Below the pieces are notes generated by a model. That model was not told the DNA's origin, made no database searches, and saw nothing but the letters and a program-made list of their open reading frames with translations. A program made the translations under genes and the position numbers. Positions 1 to 8,576 of a stretch of 64,000 nucleotides of DNA are shown piece after piece (position 1 is the stretch's first letter; the number at the start of each line of letters is the position of its first letter). The stretch is taken from contig SGBB01000003.1 in NCBI GenBank assembly GCA_004195025.1, positions 62,001 to 126,000 on the forward strand. Direction: 5' to 3'. The DNA comes from Candidatus Acidulidesulfobacter diazotrophicus (GTDB lineage Bacteria; SZUA-79; Acidulodesulfobacterales; Acidulodesulfobacteraceae).

Positions 1-46
1 CAAGAAGCAGTACAACCAAAATTATTAATAATATTATACCTAACAT
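1..46 (-). CDS. DUF3309-like small membrane protein (N-terminal fragment)
   Basis: Only the first 15 codons lie in the window; the gene continues past the left edge. The start ATG (complement of 44-46) has a strong AAGGAG ribosome site just upstream (about 53-58). The visible peptide, MLGIILLIILVVLLL, is entirely hydrophobic. It matches the usual opening of DUF3309 proteins, which are small membrane peptides of about 50 residues with no known function. The assignment rests on this short start only; any small membrane protein could begin this way. Confidence 0.45.
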   Translation of the reverse strand, partial: MLGIILLIILVVLLL

Positions 47-235
47 AAACTTTCTCCTTTTACAGCTTGCAAAAGAACTACATAACGTGAGACAGCAACC
101 TCATTAAATCCTTTTACAAATATTAAAGTAATTATTTTATATATTTAATTAAAAATTAATTATTTATATAACATATTATTATAATATAACATAAATTTAA
201 ATAGTCAAGATTCAAAGTAATCTTGCCAATATTAT

Positions 236-363
236 CTCAAAATTGCCGATAGAAAATTTATTCCGGATGACCGCTTCGCTCTCGGCTTATAGCCTTGCAA
301 ACAGAAACGGCGTGCGTTTCTACTTCGGAGCTTTCCCGCCTGCACTGTGTAGAATGACTTTAC
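236..363. repeat. Family A inverted-repeat element, left end only
   Basis: The stretch begins with CTCAAAATTGCCGATAGAAA, the same terminal sequence that bounds the complete elements at 35.7, 38.0 and 49.1 kb. The following GATGACCGCTTCGCTCTCG segment closely matches the interior of the 35.7 kb copy. No matching right terminus is found before the next gene, so this is a truncated or decayed copy. It is much more GC-rich than the flanking DNA and creates a spurious 79-codon open frame at 243-482. Confidence 0.6.
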
Positions 364-542
364 TAATATTTATTGTTTCACCCTTCTTGAATAATTTTAA
401 AAAATATTTAAAAAATTATTCGTCCGATGATCTGACAAAATTTAATAAATTTAATTTTGTTTTAAAAAATATGTTAAAATAAAATTAAATTTTAGGATTT
501 TCAAATATAAGCTGTTGACAGGACGAACGAAGGATTAAATTA

Positions 543-1073
543 ATGTTAAACCAAACGGCATTAGACTTAGACGGAGTAATATTCGATTACGAGAAAACTT
601 TCTTAAGGGAAGCCTGTAAACTTAATCTAAATATCTCAATCAAGCATCCTGTAATATATAGTATGGCGGATAGATACGAAATAACGCAAGAGCAGATATC
701 CTTAATTAATTCAAAAATAGATTTTTCCGATATGGATATTTTTGACGAAGTCAGAAACTTAAAGTATTACATTAATAACATTAAATGTTTTATAACGTCA
801 AGTCCCATAGAGATATTGCATAAGCGGAAAGCTAATCTATTAAAAATATTAGATAAAGATATTCCCGTATATTATGCCGAACCCGGAGATAAACATATCG
901 TTATTAAAGATTTGGGTATTAAATACTTTATAGACGATTATAATGCTGTTATTCATCATATAGATTTAAATTGTCCTGATTGTAAGGCGTATTGGCTTAA
1001 TAGAGGATATAAAGATGAAACGTTGCCTGAGACGATTAACAAGATAAATAGTCTGGCGGAGTTTTTTGAATAA
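543..1073 (+). CDS. HAD-superfamily 5'-nucleotidase-like phosphatase
   Basis: This 176-residue cytosolic protein has the HAD motif I LDLDGVIFDY at residues 8-17, with the nucleophile and acid/base Asp as DLDG. A motif II-like CFITSSP lies near residue 82 and a motif III/IV region with Lys and a DD pair (KYFIDDYN) near 128. The overall pattern is that of the deoxyribonucleotidase (NT5C-like) branch, which dephosphorylates nucleoside monophosphates, but the substrate cannot be read from sequence. An AAGGA ribosome site precedes the ATG. It stands alone between a repeat fragment and the HD-GYP gene and is probably monocistronic or co-transcribed with that gene. Confidence 0.7.
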   Translation: MLNQTALDLDGVIFDYEKTFLREACKLNLNISIKHPVIYSMADRYEITQEQISLINSKIDFSDMDIFDEVRNLKYYINNIKCFITSSPIEILHKRKANLLKILDKDIPVYYAEPGDKHIVIKDLGIKYFIDDYNAVIHHIDLNCPDCKAYWLNRGYKDETLPETINKINSLAEFFE

Positions 1074-1180
1074 ATTTTCTTTTGGAGTCAATTTTAAAAA
1101 CATTTACATCTTACGAGTATTAGTATGAGTTTTTTTGAATAAATTTCTTTTTAAAGAGCGATATAGTAAAGGAGTTAAAA

Positions 1181-2353
1181 ATGGATAAGTTTACTGAGAT
1201 ACTACAAAAAAACGATATGTCGGCTAAAGGAATTACAGGCATCGTTAATCTTTTTTCCCAAAATCACAGAGATTTAATGTTTAAACTCGCAAATTTTACC
1301 CAATCGGACATAAATAATATATCTAAAATAAGCTCGTGTATGAAAGAAACCGCTCAAAACATAGCAAATTCTTTTTACGATTATTTATTATTAATAGAGG
1401 ATACTAAAAAAATTATACTTTCAAAAGACGGTCTTTTGGAAAGATTAAAAATAACCCAAACAGAATATATAAAATCTTTGTTCAATTTGAGCTACAATGA
1501 AAATTATTTTAAAGACAGAATAGCTATCGGATTTGCCCACGACACTTTTAATATCTCTCCGTCTATTTATATCGGAAGCTACGGTTATTATAATTACTTA
1601 ATGTCTCAATACATTCTAAAATGCTGTGAAAAGAACGGGATTGATTTAACGCAAGCTTTAAACATCATAAATTCCGTTCAAAAAATAATCACTATAGATA
1701 TAACGCTTGCCATAGAATCTTATTATAAAAAATCTACGGATGACGTATATAAAATAGAACAGGCGTCTTTTAATCAGCTTGTAACAATTGCGGAATACAA
1801 AGACGAGGATACGGGCAAGCATATTTCAAGGATGTCTAATTTTGCAAAAGTGATAGCTTCAAGTCTCGGTATGGATGCAATGTATCAGGAACAGCTGCTT
1901 CATGCAGCTCCGATGCACGATATAGGAAAGGTCGGAATACCCGATAATATCCTTTTAAAGCCTGGAAAACTCACAAGAGAAGAATTTGAAATTATGAAGT
2001 CTCACTGCGAAAAAGGATATAATATATTAAATAATTCTGAATCTCAAACATTAAAAAACGGAGCCGTAATATCTTTATCGCATCATGAAAATTTTAATGG
2101 AACAGGATATCCTAAAGGGCTAAAGGGTGAAGATATTCCTCTTGAAGGAAGAATAACTAAAATTGCTGATGTTTTTGACGCCTTAGTTAATAAAAGAATA
2201 TATAAACCTGCTTTTACTATAGATGAAACTATTAAAATTATGAAAGATGAAATGAAACCCGAAGAAGCTTTTGATCCGAATTGTTTTAATGCCTTTTTAA
2301 ACGGTATAGATGAAATAATAGAAACAAAAAATACTATAGATGCTGGAGTTTAG
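1181..2353 (+). CDS. Globin-coupled sensor HD-GYP phosphodiesterase (probable c-di-GMP hydrolase)
   Basis: The N-terminal ~180 residues look like a protoglobin/globin-coupled sensor. RIAIGFAHDTFNISPSIYIG (113-132) matches the proximal-His helix of that family, making H120 the likely haem ligand. Residues ~195-380 are an HD-GYP domain: E205 and H214 (EYKDEDTGKH), the HD pair H246/D247 in MHDIGKVGIPD, H275, HHENFNGTGYP (301-311) and D330. The catalytic metal residues therefore appear intact. HD-GYP enzymes degrade cyclic di-GMP to pGpG/GMP, so a haem-bound gas (O2, NO or CO) would be expected to set c-di-GMP turnover. No transmembrane segment is seen, so it should be cytosolic. AAAGGAG precedes the ATG. 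Family assignment of the HD-GYP part is firm; that of the globin part is good but based on motif reading. Confidence 0.85.
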   Translation: MDKFTEILQKNDMSAKGITGIVNLFSQNHRDLMFKLANFTQSDINNISKISSCMKETAQNIANSFYDYLLLIEDTKKIILSKDGLLERLKITQTEYIKSLFNLSYNENYFKDRIAIGFAHDTFNISPSIYIGSYGYYNYLMSQYILKCCEKNGIDLTQALNIINSVQKIITIDITLAIESYYKKSTDDVYKIEQASFNQLVTIAEYKDEDTGKHISRMSNFAKVIASSLGMDAMYQEQLLHAAPMHDIGKVGIPDNILLKPGKLTREEFEIMKSHCEKGYNILNNSESQTLKNGAVISLSHHENFNGTGYPKGLKGEDIPLEGRITKIADVFDALVNKRIYKPAFTIDETIKIMKDEMKPEEAFDPNCFNAFLNGIDEIIETKNTIDAGV

Positions 2354-2840
2354 AGAAGTTTAAAGTGTTATAGTTGGGTTTAATATCGCTTCTAATAGAA
2401 TTTATATTATACTAAAAAAATCTTCATATCTTAAAATAGCGGTTTATTTATCCTACCAGCCCCGCCTATGAAACTTTAATTTAATATATATATTAAATTA
2501 TAATACATAAATATACTATATAATTATATTGGATTCATTATTATTATATTATTATATTATTTTTCATAATTATTAAGAATTAAATTTAACCTTATAATAT
2601 TGACTTTTAAGTCATTTTAATAGATAATAATTAAAGACAATAATTTAATATTTATATTCTATAAATTATAAAATATAAAAAAATAATCGTTCTTTTATTA
2701 AACAAATATCAAATTAATTGCAAATTAATTGCAAAATGGCGTCAGATAATTTCCGTAATGGATGTCTAATTAAAAACTAAACTCTGTTTAGTTGGATGCG
2801 GAATATACAGTCGTCAATAATTTAATAAAAATTAATATTA
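2354..2840. other. AT-rich intergenic region before the MFS gene
   Basis: This ~490-base stretch is almost pure A/T apart from a short CCAGCCCCGCC patch near 2456-2466. No open frame with coding character was found. The only structured item is the 8-bp perfect dyad at 2775-2793, listed separately. Confidence 0.6.
2775..2793. promoter_or_regulatory. Perfect dyad AACTAAAC-TCT-GTTTAGTT upstream of the exporter gene
   Basis: An 8-bp perfect inverted repeat with a 3-base spacer sits 48 bases before the MFS start codon. The size and place fit an operator for a dimeric repressor, as is common before efflux pumps, or a small hairpin in the leader. No regulator gene is adjacent, so its role is inference. 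Confidence 0.3.
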
Positions 2841-4376
2841 ATGAGCAAAAGCAAACATTACAAATGGTATATTTTAATAATATCGGTAGTTGCTTCTTTT
2901 ATGGCAATTTTAGATATTAATATAGTTACGGTCGCACTGCCTAAAATGATGTCTCATTACGGAGAAAATGCGACTAACATTGAATGGGTAATGATTGCTT
3001 ATACTATAACATATTCTATCGTCATTCTTCTTACTACCTATACCAGTAAAAAATATGGATTAAAAATACCGTTTATAGTTTCTATTTTATTTTTTCTTAT
3101 CGGCTCCGCTCTTTGCGGTATGGCTCCTTCTTTTAAATTTTTAGTTCTTTTTAGGGTAATTCAAGCAATAGGGGGCGCAGGACTTATACCTATTTCTCTA
3201 AATCTCCTTGCAAGGTACTTTGAACCTAAAGAAAGAGGTATGGCTATGGGGGTTTGGACAATAGGAATTATGATGGCTCCTGCCGCAGGACCTTTGATAG
3301 GCGGCTATTTTGTTGATTATGTCGACTGGAGAATGATATTTTATATAAATATTCCCGTAGGATTTATTTTATTGATATTAACTATCGCTATTCTAGATAA
3401 TGACATACCAGTAAAAAAATATATGCATAAATTTGATTATATAGGATTTATATTTATCGGAATATTCCTTGGAACTCTGCTGTATGTTTTAAATGAAGGG
3501 CAAACATTGGAATGGAATTCCCGCATAATTATAACTTTTGAAATTATAAGTTTTTTTTCTTTTTTATTATTTTTTATTAATGAAATATTTACTAAGTCGC
3601 CAATTATAGATTTTAGAATATTTAAAAATTACAATTTTGTAATGGGGAACATCGTCAGCATGGTTCGTTCTGCCGCAATATTCAGTTCTATGTTTATACT
3701 GCCTCTTTTTATCGAAAACATATTAAACTATAACGCAATGCATGCCGGTATTTTAATGATACCGTTAGCTTTGTCCGTCGCTGTCGTATCTCCTATTGCA
3801 GGAACTATTTCTGATAAAATAGGCCCAAAGTATCTTCTGATGGCAGGAATGATTGTTTTAGGCTATTCTAATTTAGCTTTAGGGAATTTGTCTTTAAATA
3901 CTAGTATGGATTTTATAGCGTGGAATCAAGTTTTAAGAGGTATAGGTATAGGTTTGATAAATGCTCCCGTTATGAGCACCGTAATAAACTCTGTCAGCTG
4001 GGATTTAATACCTGAAGCCTCTGCTTTATACAATGTACTGTTTCAAGTTGGTGCATCGTTCGGTATAGCAGGAATAGGATATGAACTTGTTGCGCGTCAA
4101 ATATATCATATGAATCAATTTGCAAGAGATATTAGTCAAAATTCGTCTTCAGTGCAATCTATTATGAATTTTCTGCATAGTGATTTAATAAAAAATGCAC
4201 CTTCTTATTTCAGATACAATAATTTTCCAACCTATACAATTAAATTTTTTGACAATATAATATATTTATATTCAGAAATTAGCTCATTTGGAGATGTTTT
4301 TGTCATTGCGGCATATTTATGTATCATTGGATTAATAGCTGCAACATTGATTAAAAACAAAAGATTTAATAGATAA
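2841..4376 (+). CDS. MFS transporter, DHA2/EmrB-QacA type (14 TM)
   Basis: This 511-residue hydrophobic protein has the marks of drug:H+ antiporters. Motif D1 LDINIVTVALPKM is in TM1, followed by WVMIAYTITYSIVI. TM5 has the antiporter motif C pattern PAAGPLIGGYFVDYVDWR followed by FYINIPVG. The length fits the 14-helix DHA2 class (EmrB, QacA), which exports hydrophobic drugs or metabolites across the inner membrane. Between TM13 and TM14 a large soluble loop (about residues 415-475) is typical of the family. No membrane-fusion partner (EmrA) is adjacent; a TolC-like protein is encoded at 8.6 kb but in a separate unit. No clear ribosome site is seen. The substrate is unknown. Confidence 0.88.
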   Translation: MSKSKHYKWYILIISVVASFMAILDINIVTVALPKMMSHYGENATNIEWVMIAYTITYSIVILLTTYTSKKYGLKIPFIVSILFFLIGSALCGMAPSFKFLVLFRVIQAIGGAGLIPISLNLLARYFEPKERGMAMGVWTIGIMMAPAAGPLIGGYFVDYVDWRMIFYINIPVGFILLILTIAILDNDIPVKKYMHKFDYIGFIFIGIFLGTLLYVLNEGQTLEWNSRIIITFEIISFFSFLLFFINEIFTKSPIIDFRIFKNYNFVMGNIVSMVRSAAIFSSMFILPLFIENILNYNAMHAGILMIPLALSVAVVSPIAGTISDKIGPKYLLMAGMIVLGYSNLALGNLSLNTSMDFIAWNQVLRGIGIGLINAPVMSTVINSVSWDLIPEASALYNVLFQVGASFGIAGIGYELVARQIYHMNQFARDISQNSSSVQSIMNFLHSDLIKNAPSYFRYNNFPTYTIKFFDNIIYLYSEISSFGDVFVIAAYLCIIGLIAATLIKNKRFNR

Positions 4377-4626
4377 AATAAATATATTAGTAATATATAA
4401 AAGGAATATTAATTTAATCTATTTTAAAATATTTTATATTTTGTTAATGTTTTAAACTTAATATATTATATAGTCGACTTTCATCTATCTTTTTAAATTA
4501 TATATATATTACTATTAGATATTAATATTATTATAAATTTATATAATTTTATTAAATATTAAATATTTAAAATAAATTAATAATATTTAATTATAAATAA
4601 TTATAAACATATTGTTTTATTTATTT

Positions 4627-5289
4627 TCAATCATAAAATTTTACTATTTCATTTAAATCATTTCTTGAAGTATAAATATTATTTATATCTTCCTTTTCAT
4701 CATAATATCCAATAGAAATTCCGACTACAAATTTTTTGCTTGAGGATAAATTAAAAGCATCTCTTAAAACATCGGGATATCTAACAAGATAAGCCTGAGG
4801 GCATGCTCCGAGACCAAAATCATTAACACATAATAATATGTTTTGAAGAAGTATTCCGCAATCTAGCATTGACCAGCATCCGAGGTTTTCATCCATATAT
4901 ATAAATATAGCAGTTTGAGAACCAAAAAATAAATAATTTGATAGGGTTATTTCTTTTCTTTTATCGTTATCGTCTCGAGATATTTTTAACGATTCATATC
5001 TGTGTTTCCCCGTTTCAAACATATTTTTAGACTGTTTTTCCGGCCACAATACTGGAAATGGAAAATCAGGGTTTCCGGGATCGTCATTGGATGCAGATTT
5101 ATATATTCTGCTTTTTATTATATCGCTGGTTTTGCCTGTAGAAACAGCGATTTCCCACGGCTGTGAATTAGCCCAGGAAGGCGCCCTTAATGAAATTGTC
5201 AAAATTTTATTAATTATTTCATGCGGTATAGGCTGATCTTTAAACTTTCTCTTAGATGCTCTTGTGGTGATAGCTTCAATTAATTCCAT
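4627..5289 (-). CDS. Nitroreductase family FMN oxidoreductase
   Basis: A 220-residue protein with the classic opening of the nitroreductase fold: an early ITTRASKRKFKDQPIP (Arg contacts to the FMN phosphate) and RAPSWANSQPWEIAV near residues 35-49. GLGACPQAYLVRYPDVLRDAFN toward the C-terminus is the usual GxG segment before the last helix. Such enzymes are homodimers using NAD(P)H to reduce nitroaromatics, quinones or flavins; the physiological substrate is not predictable. It is transcribed toward the MFS gene (convergent) and stands alone, with the lytic transglycosylase 90 bp upstream on the same strand. Confidence 0.88.
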   Translation of the reverse strand: MELIEAITTRASKRKFKDQPIPHEIINKILTISLRAPSWANSQPWEIAVSTGKTSDIIKSRIYKSASNDDPGNPDFPFPVLWPEKQSKNMFETGKHRYESLKISRDDNDKRKEITLSNYLFFGSQTAIFIYMDENLGCWSMLDCGILLQNILLCVNDFGLGACPQAYLVRYPDVLRDAFNLSSSKKFVVGISIGYYDEKEDINNIYTSRNDLNEIVKFYD

Positions 5290-5378
5290 ATTAAATTAAA
5301 ACCTCATTAATAATATTATTGTTATTATAAAATATTATAAGATTTTATTTCCCTTATTTTAACTATTTAATTTAATAT

Positions 5379-6344
5379 TTATTTAATATTTTTATTATTA
5401 GTATCAAAGATAAAAATATGTTTTGAATTTTTGAATATTTTTTTATTATAAATTTTAAAATATTTTATGACATCACTATAATAAAAATAATTTGATAAAG
5501 AATTTATTGGATAGCCGCCGCTTGAGTGATTATCAGCGTTCTTTAATTCAAAACGTTTATTAATATTAGCAAGAGATAAATACGGCGCATCTGTAAAACC
5601 TGAATTAGAATAAGATACAGTTTCAAGTTTTACACCGTTATATTTAATATCGTTATTTTTTATACTATTTGCTACAAATGTCGGTCCTGCATTGTAAGCA
5701 AGAAGGGCAAGCCTTAAACTTCCAAATCTATAAATAAGGCTTAAAAGATAAAGGGAACCCAGTTGAACGTTTAACATCGGATTTAATAGATTGTTTACAG
5801 GGAGATAACTTAAATAATATAAGTTTCTTGCAATTTTGGTCTTAATATTATATTTCTTAATAAAATAAAGCGCAGTAACGGGGGTTACCTGCATGAGCCC
5901 TACTGCTCCCATGTTAGAAAACGAATTATTATAAAAAGAACTTTCGACTCTTATAACCGCAAGTATCAGAGCAGGATTCATTTTATATTTCTTGCTTATA
6001 TTAAATATAAGATTAGATAATTTAATATCTGTTTTTTTTGTTAATCCTGAATTATAAGAATTAATAATATTAAAAATAGCGGTTTTTTCCGTATCAATTT
6101 TAATTTTTGCCTTAAGAACATTAATTTCTTTTTGTTCTTTAATATAATTAGAATAAATAGGAACAAAATAATTATTAATAAATATAGCGGTCATAATTAA
6201 TACAAAACTTAATACAATGTAAGGAATTAATAACTTAATTTTTATCTTAGAAAATATAGATGAAAATATTAATCTAATCTGTAATGCATTTTTTAATAAT
6301 CTTCTAATATTTCTAAATTTTATTTTTTTAAAATTTTTAATCAT
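5379..6344 (-). CDS. Membrane-anchored lytic murein transglycosylase (SLT domain)
   Basis: This 321-residue protein has a basic N-terminus and one membrane segment at about residues 38-60, so the catalytic part should face the periplasm. The SLT (Slt70-like) domain starts near 112: ALILAVIRVESSF carries the catalytic Glu (E134), followed by MGAVGLMQVTP (GLMQ) and later LLAYNAGP. These enzymes cut the MurNAc-GlcNAc bond with formation of 1,6-anhydroMurNAc, for wall turnover or to open the wall for secretion machines. No secretion genes are nearby, so a housekeeping role is more likely. The spacing to the nitroreductase (about 90 bp) allows but does not prove co-transcription. Confidence 0.87.
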   Translation of the reverse strand: MIKNFKKIKFRNIRRLLKNALQIRLIFSSIFSKIKIKLLIPYIVLSFVLIMTAIFINNYFVPIYSNYIKEQKEINVLKAKIKIDTEKTAIFNIINSYNSGLTKKTDIKLSNLIFNISKKYKMNPALILAVIRVESSFYNNSFSNMGAVGLMQVTPVTALYFIKKYNIKTKIARNLYYLSYLPVNNLLNPMLNVQLGSLYLLSLIYRFGSLRLALLAYNAGPTFVANSIKNNDIKYNGVKLETVSYSNSGFTDAPYLSLANINKRFELKNADNHSSGGYPINSLSNYFYYSDVIKYFKIYNKKIFKNSKHIFIFDTNNKNIK

Positions 6345-6776
6345 TTACTTTTTTGTTTTTAAATATTAAATAATACATTAAATATAAATAAAATTAATAA
6401 AAGTTATATAAACTAATATAAATTAACCAAAAATAAACGGAAAAATTAATATTTTATAGATTATTTATTAAAAATAATCTATATTGTATATTAAAAACAT
6501 AATAATAATAAAATTAATATCACTTTCCATTTAAAAATAACATATTTTTTATAATAAGTCAAATTTTTGCCATAAAATGCATTATTTGTTAATGTTTTGA
6601 CGCATAATTTTAAAAATATTTTTGTTTATTTTAATCAAATTTATATATTTATATATATTAAATTATATTATTTTATAGAATATTAATATAATATATAATA
6701 TATAGGTATAGATATTATATCTGATATATAGATATTACATATCATAAATGGAATATGCCGAGAGTAAATTTATATA
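6345..6776. other. AT-rich intergenic region upstream of the DsrE gene
   Basis: No gene is visible. Two imperfect direct copies of a TTAAATTATATTATTTTATAG-like run occur near 6657 and 6788. The second overlaps the promoter given at 6777-6805. The remainder is short A/T repeats without a clear dyad. Confidence 0.5.
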
Positions 6777-6805
6777 TTGACATAACTTAAATTATATTAT
6801 TTAAT
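6777..6805 (+). promoter_or_regulatory. Sigma-70 type promoter for the DsrE-like gene
   Basis: TTGACA (6777-6782), a 17-base spacer and TTTAAT (6800-6805) form a near-consensus promoter. It has the same -35, spacer and -10 as the one before hrcA. Transcription would begin near 6812, giving a leader of about 130 bases before the AAGGAG (6931-6936) and ATG at 6943. Confidence 0.6.
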
Positions 6806-6942
6806 AGAACATTATAGTGAATGCACAGAGGTATATTTATCGGATTTCTATATCTTTTTTTCTTTGTTTAGAAATTTTCAATTTTCATTCAATTTTCAAT
6901 GTAAGTCAAATTTAAATTTAATAAAAATGTAAGGAGAAAAAA

Positions 6943-7413
6943 ATGCCTGAACAAAAAAAAATGTCAATTATTGCGATTCATGGGACTTTAGATATGGCTT
7001 ATCCGCCTCTTATTCTTGCTTCTACAGCTGCAACGCTTGATATTCCTACAACCATATTTTTTACATTCTATGGATTAAACATCTTAAGAAAAGATGTCGC
7101 TACTTCTTTAAAAGTTGCTCCGTTAGGCAACCCTGCTATGCCGATGCCTGTTCCTAATATTATAGGGGCAATTCCCGGCATGACTAGTATGGCTACTTAT
7201 ATGATGAAATCAATGATTAAAAAACACGGGGTCGCCACTATTCCAGAATTAATCAGCTTATGTCAAGAAACAGGGGTTAAGTTTATAGCATGTCAAATGA
7301 CGGTTGATCTCTTTGGATTTAAAAAAGAAGATTTAATTGACGGTATCGAATACGGCGGAGCCGCTATGTATATGGAAGATGCTTCAACTTCTGATATAAC
7401 TCTAGCTTTTTAA
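6943..7413 (+). CDS. DsrE/DsrF-like (DsrE3-type) sulfur carrier protein
   Basis: A 156-residue soluble protein of the DsrE/F/H-like fold. It opens with IIAIHGTLDMAYPPLILAS and has the conserved block KFIACQMTVDLFGF, in which C117 is the candidate persulfide-carrying cysteine. A second cysteine, C107, lies ten residues before it. The Pro/Met-rich loop (about residues 60-82) and the AMYMEDA C-terminus are typical of the DsrE3A-like subgroup, which moves sulfane sulfur with TusA and rhodanese in sulfur-metabolising bacteria and archaea. No tusA, rhodanese or hdr genes are next to it, so involvement in dissimilatory sulfur metabolism is inference. It has its own promoter and a strong ribosome site. 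An ArsR regulator follows 520 bp downstream on the same strand. Confidence 0.85.
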   Translation: MPEQKKMSIIAIHGTLDMAYPPLILASTAATLDIPTTIFFTFYGLNILRKDVATSLKVAPLGNPAMPMPVPNIIGAIPGMTSMATYMMKSMIKKHGVATIPELISLCQETGVKFIACQMTVDLFGFKKEDLIDGIEYGGAAMYMEDASTSDITLAF

Positions 7414-7442
7414 TATTATTAATACAATTTAATATTTTACAG

Positions 7443-7591
7443 TCGGAGTATAAATATTTAAAATATTTTTTATAAATTAATAATTATAATTATTACGTAT
7501 TTAATATCACTATATATATCAATAAATATGTAGTTTTATTTATAATTTAATATACTAATTAATAAAAATATTTTCAATATTTATACTCCGA
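7443..7591. repeat. Long imperfect palindrome between the DsrE and ArsR genes
   Basis: TCGGAGTATAAATATT (7443-7458) recurs exactly in inverted form at 7576-7591. The match continues imperfectly inward for about 20 more bases on each side, giving arms of ~38 bp around an A/T core. The right arm runs straight into a T tract, so it may act as the DsrE transcript terminator. The long-arm architecture also fits a decayed MITE. The rest of the gap to 7931 is featureless A/T. Confidence 0.55.
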
Positions 7592-7931
7592 TTTTTTTAT
7601 TTTATTTTTTATTTTATTTTTAAAGCTATATAAATTAATCAGCCGATAAATTCGCTTTATACTTCATAATTGTGTATTTATAAACAATTCTTTTTTGTTA
7701 TATTTTAAAATACTTTAAATATTCATTGACAGCATAAGTATATTAAAATATAATTATTTATATATTTAAATAATAAGTTATTTAAATAATATTTATTGAG
7801 TTTTATTTTTAAATAATAATTATAAATTTATAATTATTTAACAATTTTTATTTATTTATTAATTAATTAAAATAAAACAATAAACTTAATTAATTTAAAA
7901 TTGAATTATTTTTTATGGATTACTAAATAAA

Positions 7932-8219
7932 ATGGAATCAGTAAGAAATTTTGAAGAGGAAGCGGAACTTTTAAAAACATTAGGTCATCCTGTTAGATTA
8001 AAAATAATTGAAGTTTTAATTACTAATCAATCATGCGTTAAAAATATATGGGGTAGCCTTGGTTTGCCTCAAGCAACTGTTTCACAACATCTTGTCGCCT
8101 TAAAGAACAAAGGTATAGTTAGTGCTAAAAGGGACGGGGTTATGATGTGCTATAAGTTAAATGATGATACTATTGAAAAAATATTTAACGTTTTAAAAGA
8201 ATATAAAACAAAAAAATAA
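7932..8219 (+). CDS. ArsR/SmtB-family winged-helix transcription regulator
   Basis: A 95-residue DNA-binding protein with the ArsR hallmark ELLKTLGHPVRLKIIEVL, recognition helix LGLPQATVSQHLVALKNKG and the wing KRDGVMMCYKL. It has only two cysteines: C35 at the start of the helix before the recognition helix, and C73 in the wing. It lacks the ELCVC/CXC metal motif of classic As/Cd sensors. ArsR members with two widely spaced cysteines include persulfide and redox sensors (SqrR/BigR), but the positions here are not identical to those, so the ligand is open. Its place after a DsrE-type sulfur protein suggests a sulfur-linked signal, by inference. It would bind as a dimer to a palindromic operator; the palindrome at 7443-7591 is one candidate. 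Confidence 0.88.
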   Translation: MESVRNFEEEAELLKTLGHPVRLKIIEVLITNQSCVKNIWGSLGLPQATVSQHLVALKNKGIVSAKRDGVMMCYKLNDDTIEKIFNVLKEYKTKK

Positions 8220-8482
8220 TCCGATTATCCGCAATATATCTCTAATATTTAACTATATTACGCAGCTTACTTGCGTTAATATTCCCATCCATGATTGTCT
8301 ATTTTGCAATAATATTCGACTCTATCATTCAGCTTATTTACTATCTTTAATTTACTTTAAGAAATTATAAACTCTTAATATACAATTAAAAATATTTAAA
8401 AATTTGCTTGCATATATCTTATTATTAATATATATTAATTTATATAAACTTATTTATAAAATCTTATAATTTATCATTTAAT

Positions 8483-8537
8483 AAATTAATTAACATTTAT
8501 ATAATTTATATAATATAATATAAATGTTAATTAATTT
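8483..8537. repeat. Perfect 19-bp inverted repeat upstream of the TolC-like gene
   Basis: AAATTAATTAACATTTATA at 8483-8501 is repeated perfectly inverted at 8519-8537 around a 17-base loop. It ends 39 bases before the ATG of the outer-membrane protein gene. It could be a leader hairpin or operator. The rest of the 8220-8576 gap is A/T-rich and shows no gene or tRNA-like fold. Confidence 0.5.
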
Positions 8538-8576
8538 TATAATTTAAAACTGTTTTAATTAAATAAATTATAAAAA

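Noticed and set aside
243-482. A 79-codon open frame that could be a small protein
   Set aside because: Its first half is the family A repeat fragment also present non-coding at 35.7 kb, and there is no ribosome site; it is an accidental frame in a GC-richer repeat.
7932-8219. An arsenic or cadmium sensor
   Set aside because: The CXC metal motif is missing and no arsenic-resistance gene is nearby.
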